From: CAYLKK01 sp964412505
Lineage (GTDB): Bacteria > Pseudomonadota > Alphaproteobacteria > UBA3830 > CAYLKK01
Direction of reading: 5' to 3'
Assembly (NCBI GenBank): GCA_964412505.1
Contig: CAYPOM010000006.1
Span: 12,770-76,769, forward strand
DNA length: 64,000 bases
This document shows, piece after piece, positions 63,904-64,000 of this stretch (position 1 is the first letter of the stretch; each line of letters starts with the position of its first letter). Made by a program: the position numbers and the translations under genes. The notes beneath the pieces were generated by a model that was not told the origin of the DNA, searched no databases, and saw only the letters and a list, made by a program, of their open reading frames with translations.

Positions 63904-64000
63904 ATGGATAATGTATACGATGGTGTTATTTTAGATAGAAATATCGATAAAACTCCGAAATCAGACATAATATTTAAGATACTGTTTGGAGATCAGAAAC
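63904..64000 (+). CDS. N-terminus of a PD-(D/E)XK (Rpn-type) transposase-like nuclease, cut by window end
   Basis: The first 32 codons are visible. The segment PKSDIIFKILFGDQK matches the start of Rpn/PDDEXK_2 transposase-family proteins (P-x-x-D-x-x-F-K-x-x-F-G). GGTGAG lies shortly before the ATG and a TATAAT lies at 63874-63879. These genes are often multicopy and mobile in intracellular bacteria. Partial, so completeness is unknown. Confidence 0.7.
   Translation, partial: MDNVYDGVILDRNIDKTPKSDIIFKILFGDQK

Overview
The window is a continuous piece of an AT-rich alphaproteobacterial chromosome, most likely from an obligate or near-obligate intracellular bacterium of the Holosporales/Rickettsiales type. 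The class call rests on gene pairs typical of Alphaproteobacteria (rpsT-dnaA; plsX-fabH-ihfA; tsaE-addB-addA) and on a ChpT phosphotransferase of the CtrA cell-cycle relay. The host-associated lifestyle is inferred from low GC, importers for nucleosides, anions and other solutes, a frameshifted poly-A tract in tamB, insertion-sequence debris, and above all a secreted protein with a WASP-like actin/Arp2/3-activating C-terminus. No rRNA, CRISPR array or intact insertion sequence is present.

Layout. 1-4 kb: three transporters (DMT, CNT nucleoside, SulP). 4-7.1 kb: rpsT-dnaA, then initiator tRNA-Met, tRNA-Leu and trpS. 7.2-12.7 kb: a small secreted protein, recG, rpmF, then plsX-fabH-ihfA-bamE. 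12.8-19 kb: tsaE-addB-addA. 19-22.9 kb: the WASP-like protein and a small secreted helical protein, both on the minus strand. 23.1-25 kb: mreB-mreC. 25-32.3 kb: chpT, a TrkH-like transporter, rmuC, dapE, a TPR membrane protein, a glycine-zipper lipoprotein and an MFS symporter. 32.3-41 kb: tamB (split), tamA, tgt and RNase E/G. 41.3-47 kb: an unknown membrane protein, tpiA, a PpiD-like chaperone, recA and comF. 47-54.7 kb: a serine hydrolase, rodA, lnt, gatB, gatA, rpsR, rpsF. 55-57.3 kb: tRNA-Thr and a toxin/immunity-like pair flanked by a 38-bp direct repeat. 57.5-62 kb: an S9 peptidase, kdsB, yggT-like, grpE, yciA-like. 62-64 kb: IS3 debris, a surface beta-barrel-like protein, and the start of a PD-(D/E)XK transposase-like gene.

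How it fits together. The cell keeps a Gram-negative envelope: peptidoglycan elongation (MreB, MreC, RodA, DapE), LPS (KdsB), lipoprotein maturation (Lnt), outer-membrane assembly (BamE, TamA/TamB, PpiD-like), and a full-looking recombination kit (RecA, AddAB, RecG, RmuC). The standout is the 19.0-22.3 kb gene. Its product has a Sec signal peptide, a long helical body I do not recognise, an FH1-like polyproline stretch, a WH2-like actin-binding segment with an LKKT motif, a central-type amphipathic helix and an acidic tail ending in Trp. That is the order of a eukaryotic WASP VCA module, so it is a candidate secreted actin nucleation-promoting effector. Second in interest is the toxin/immunity locus with a leftover second toxin start, which suggests a former array.
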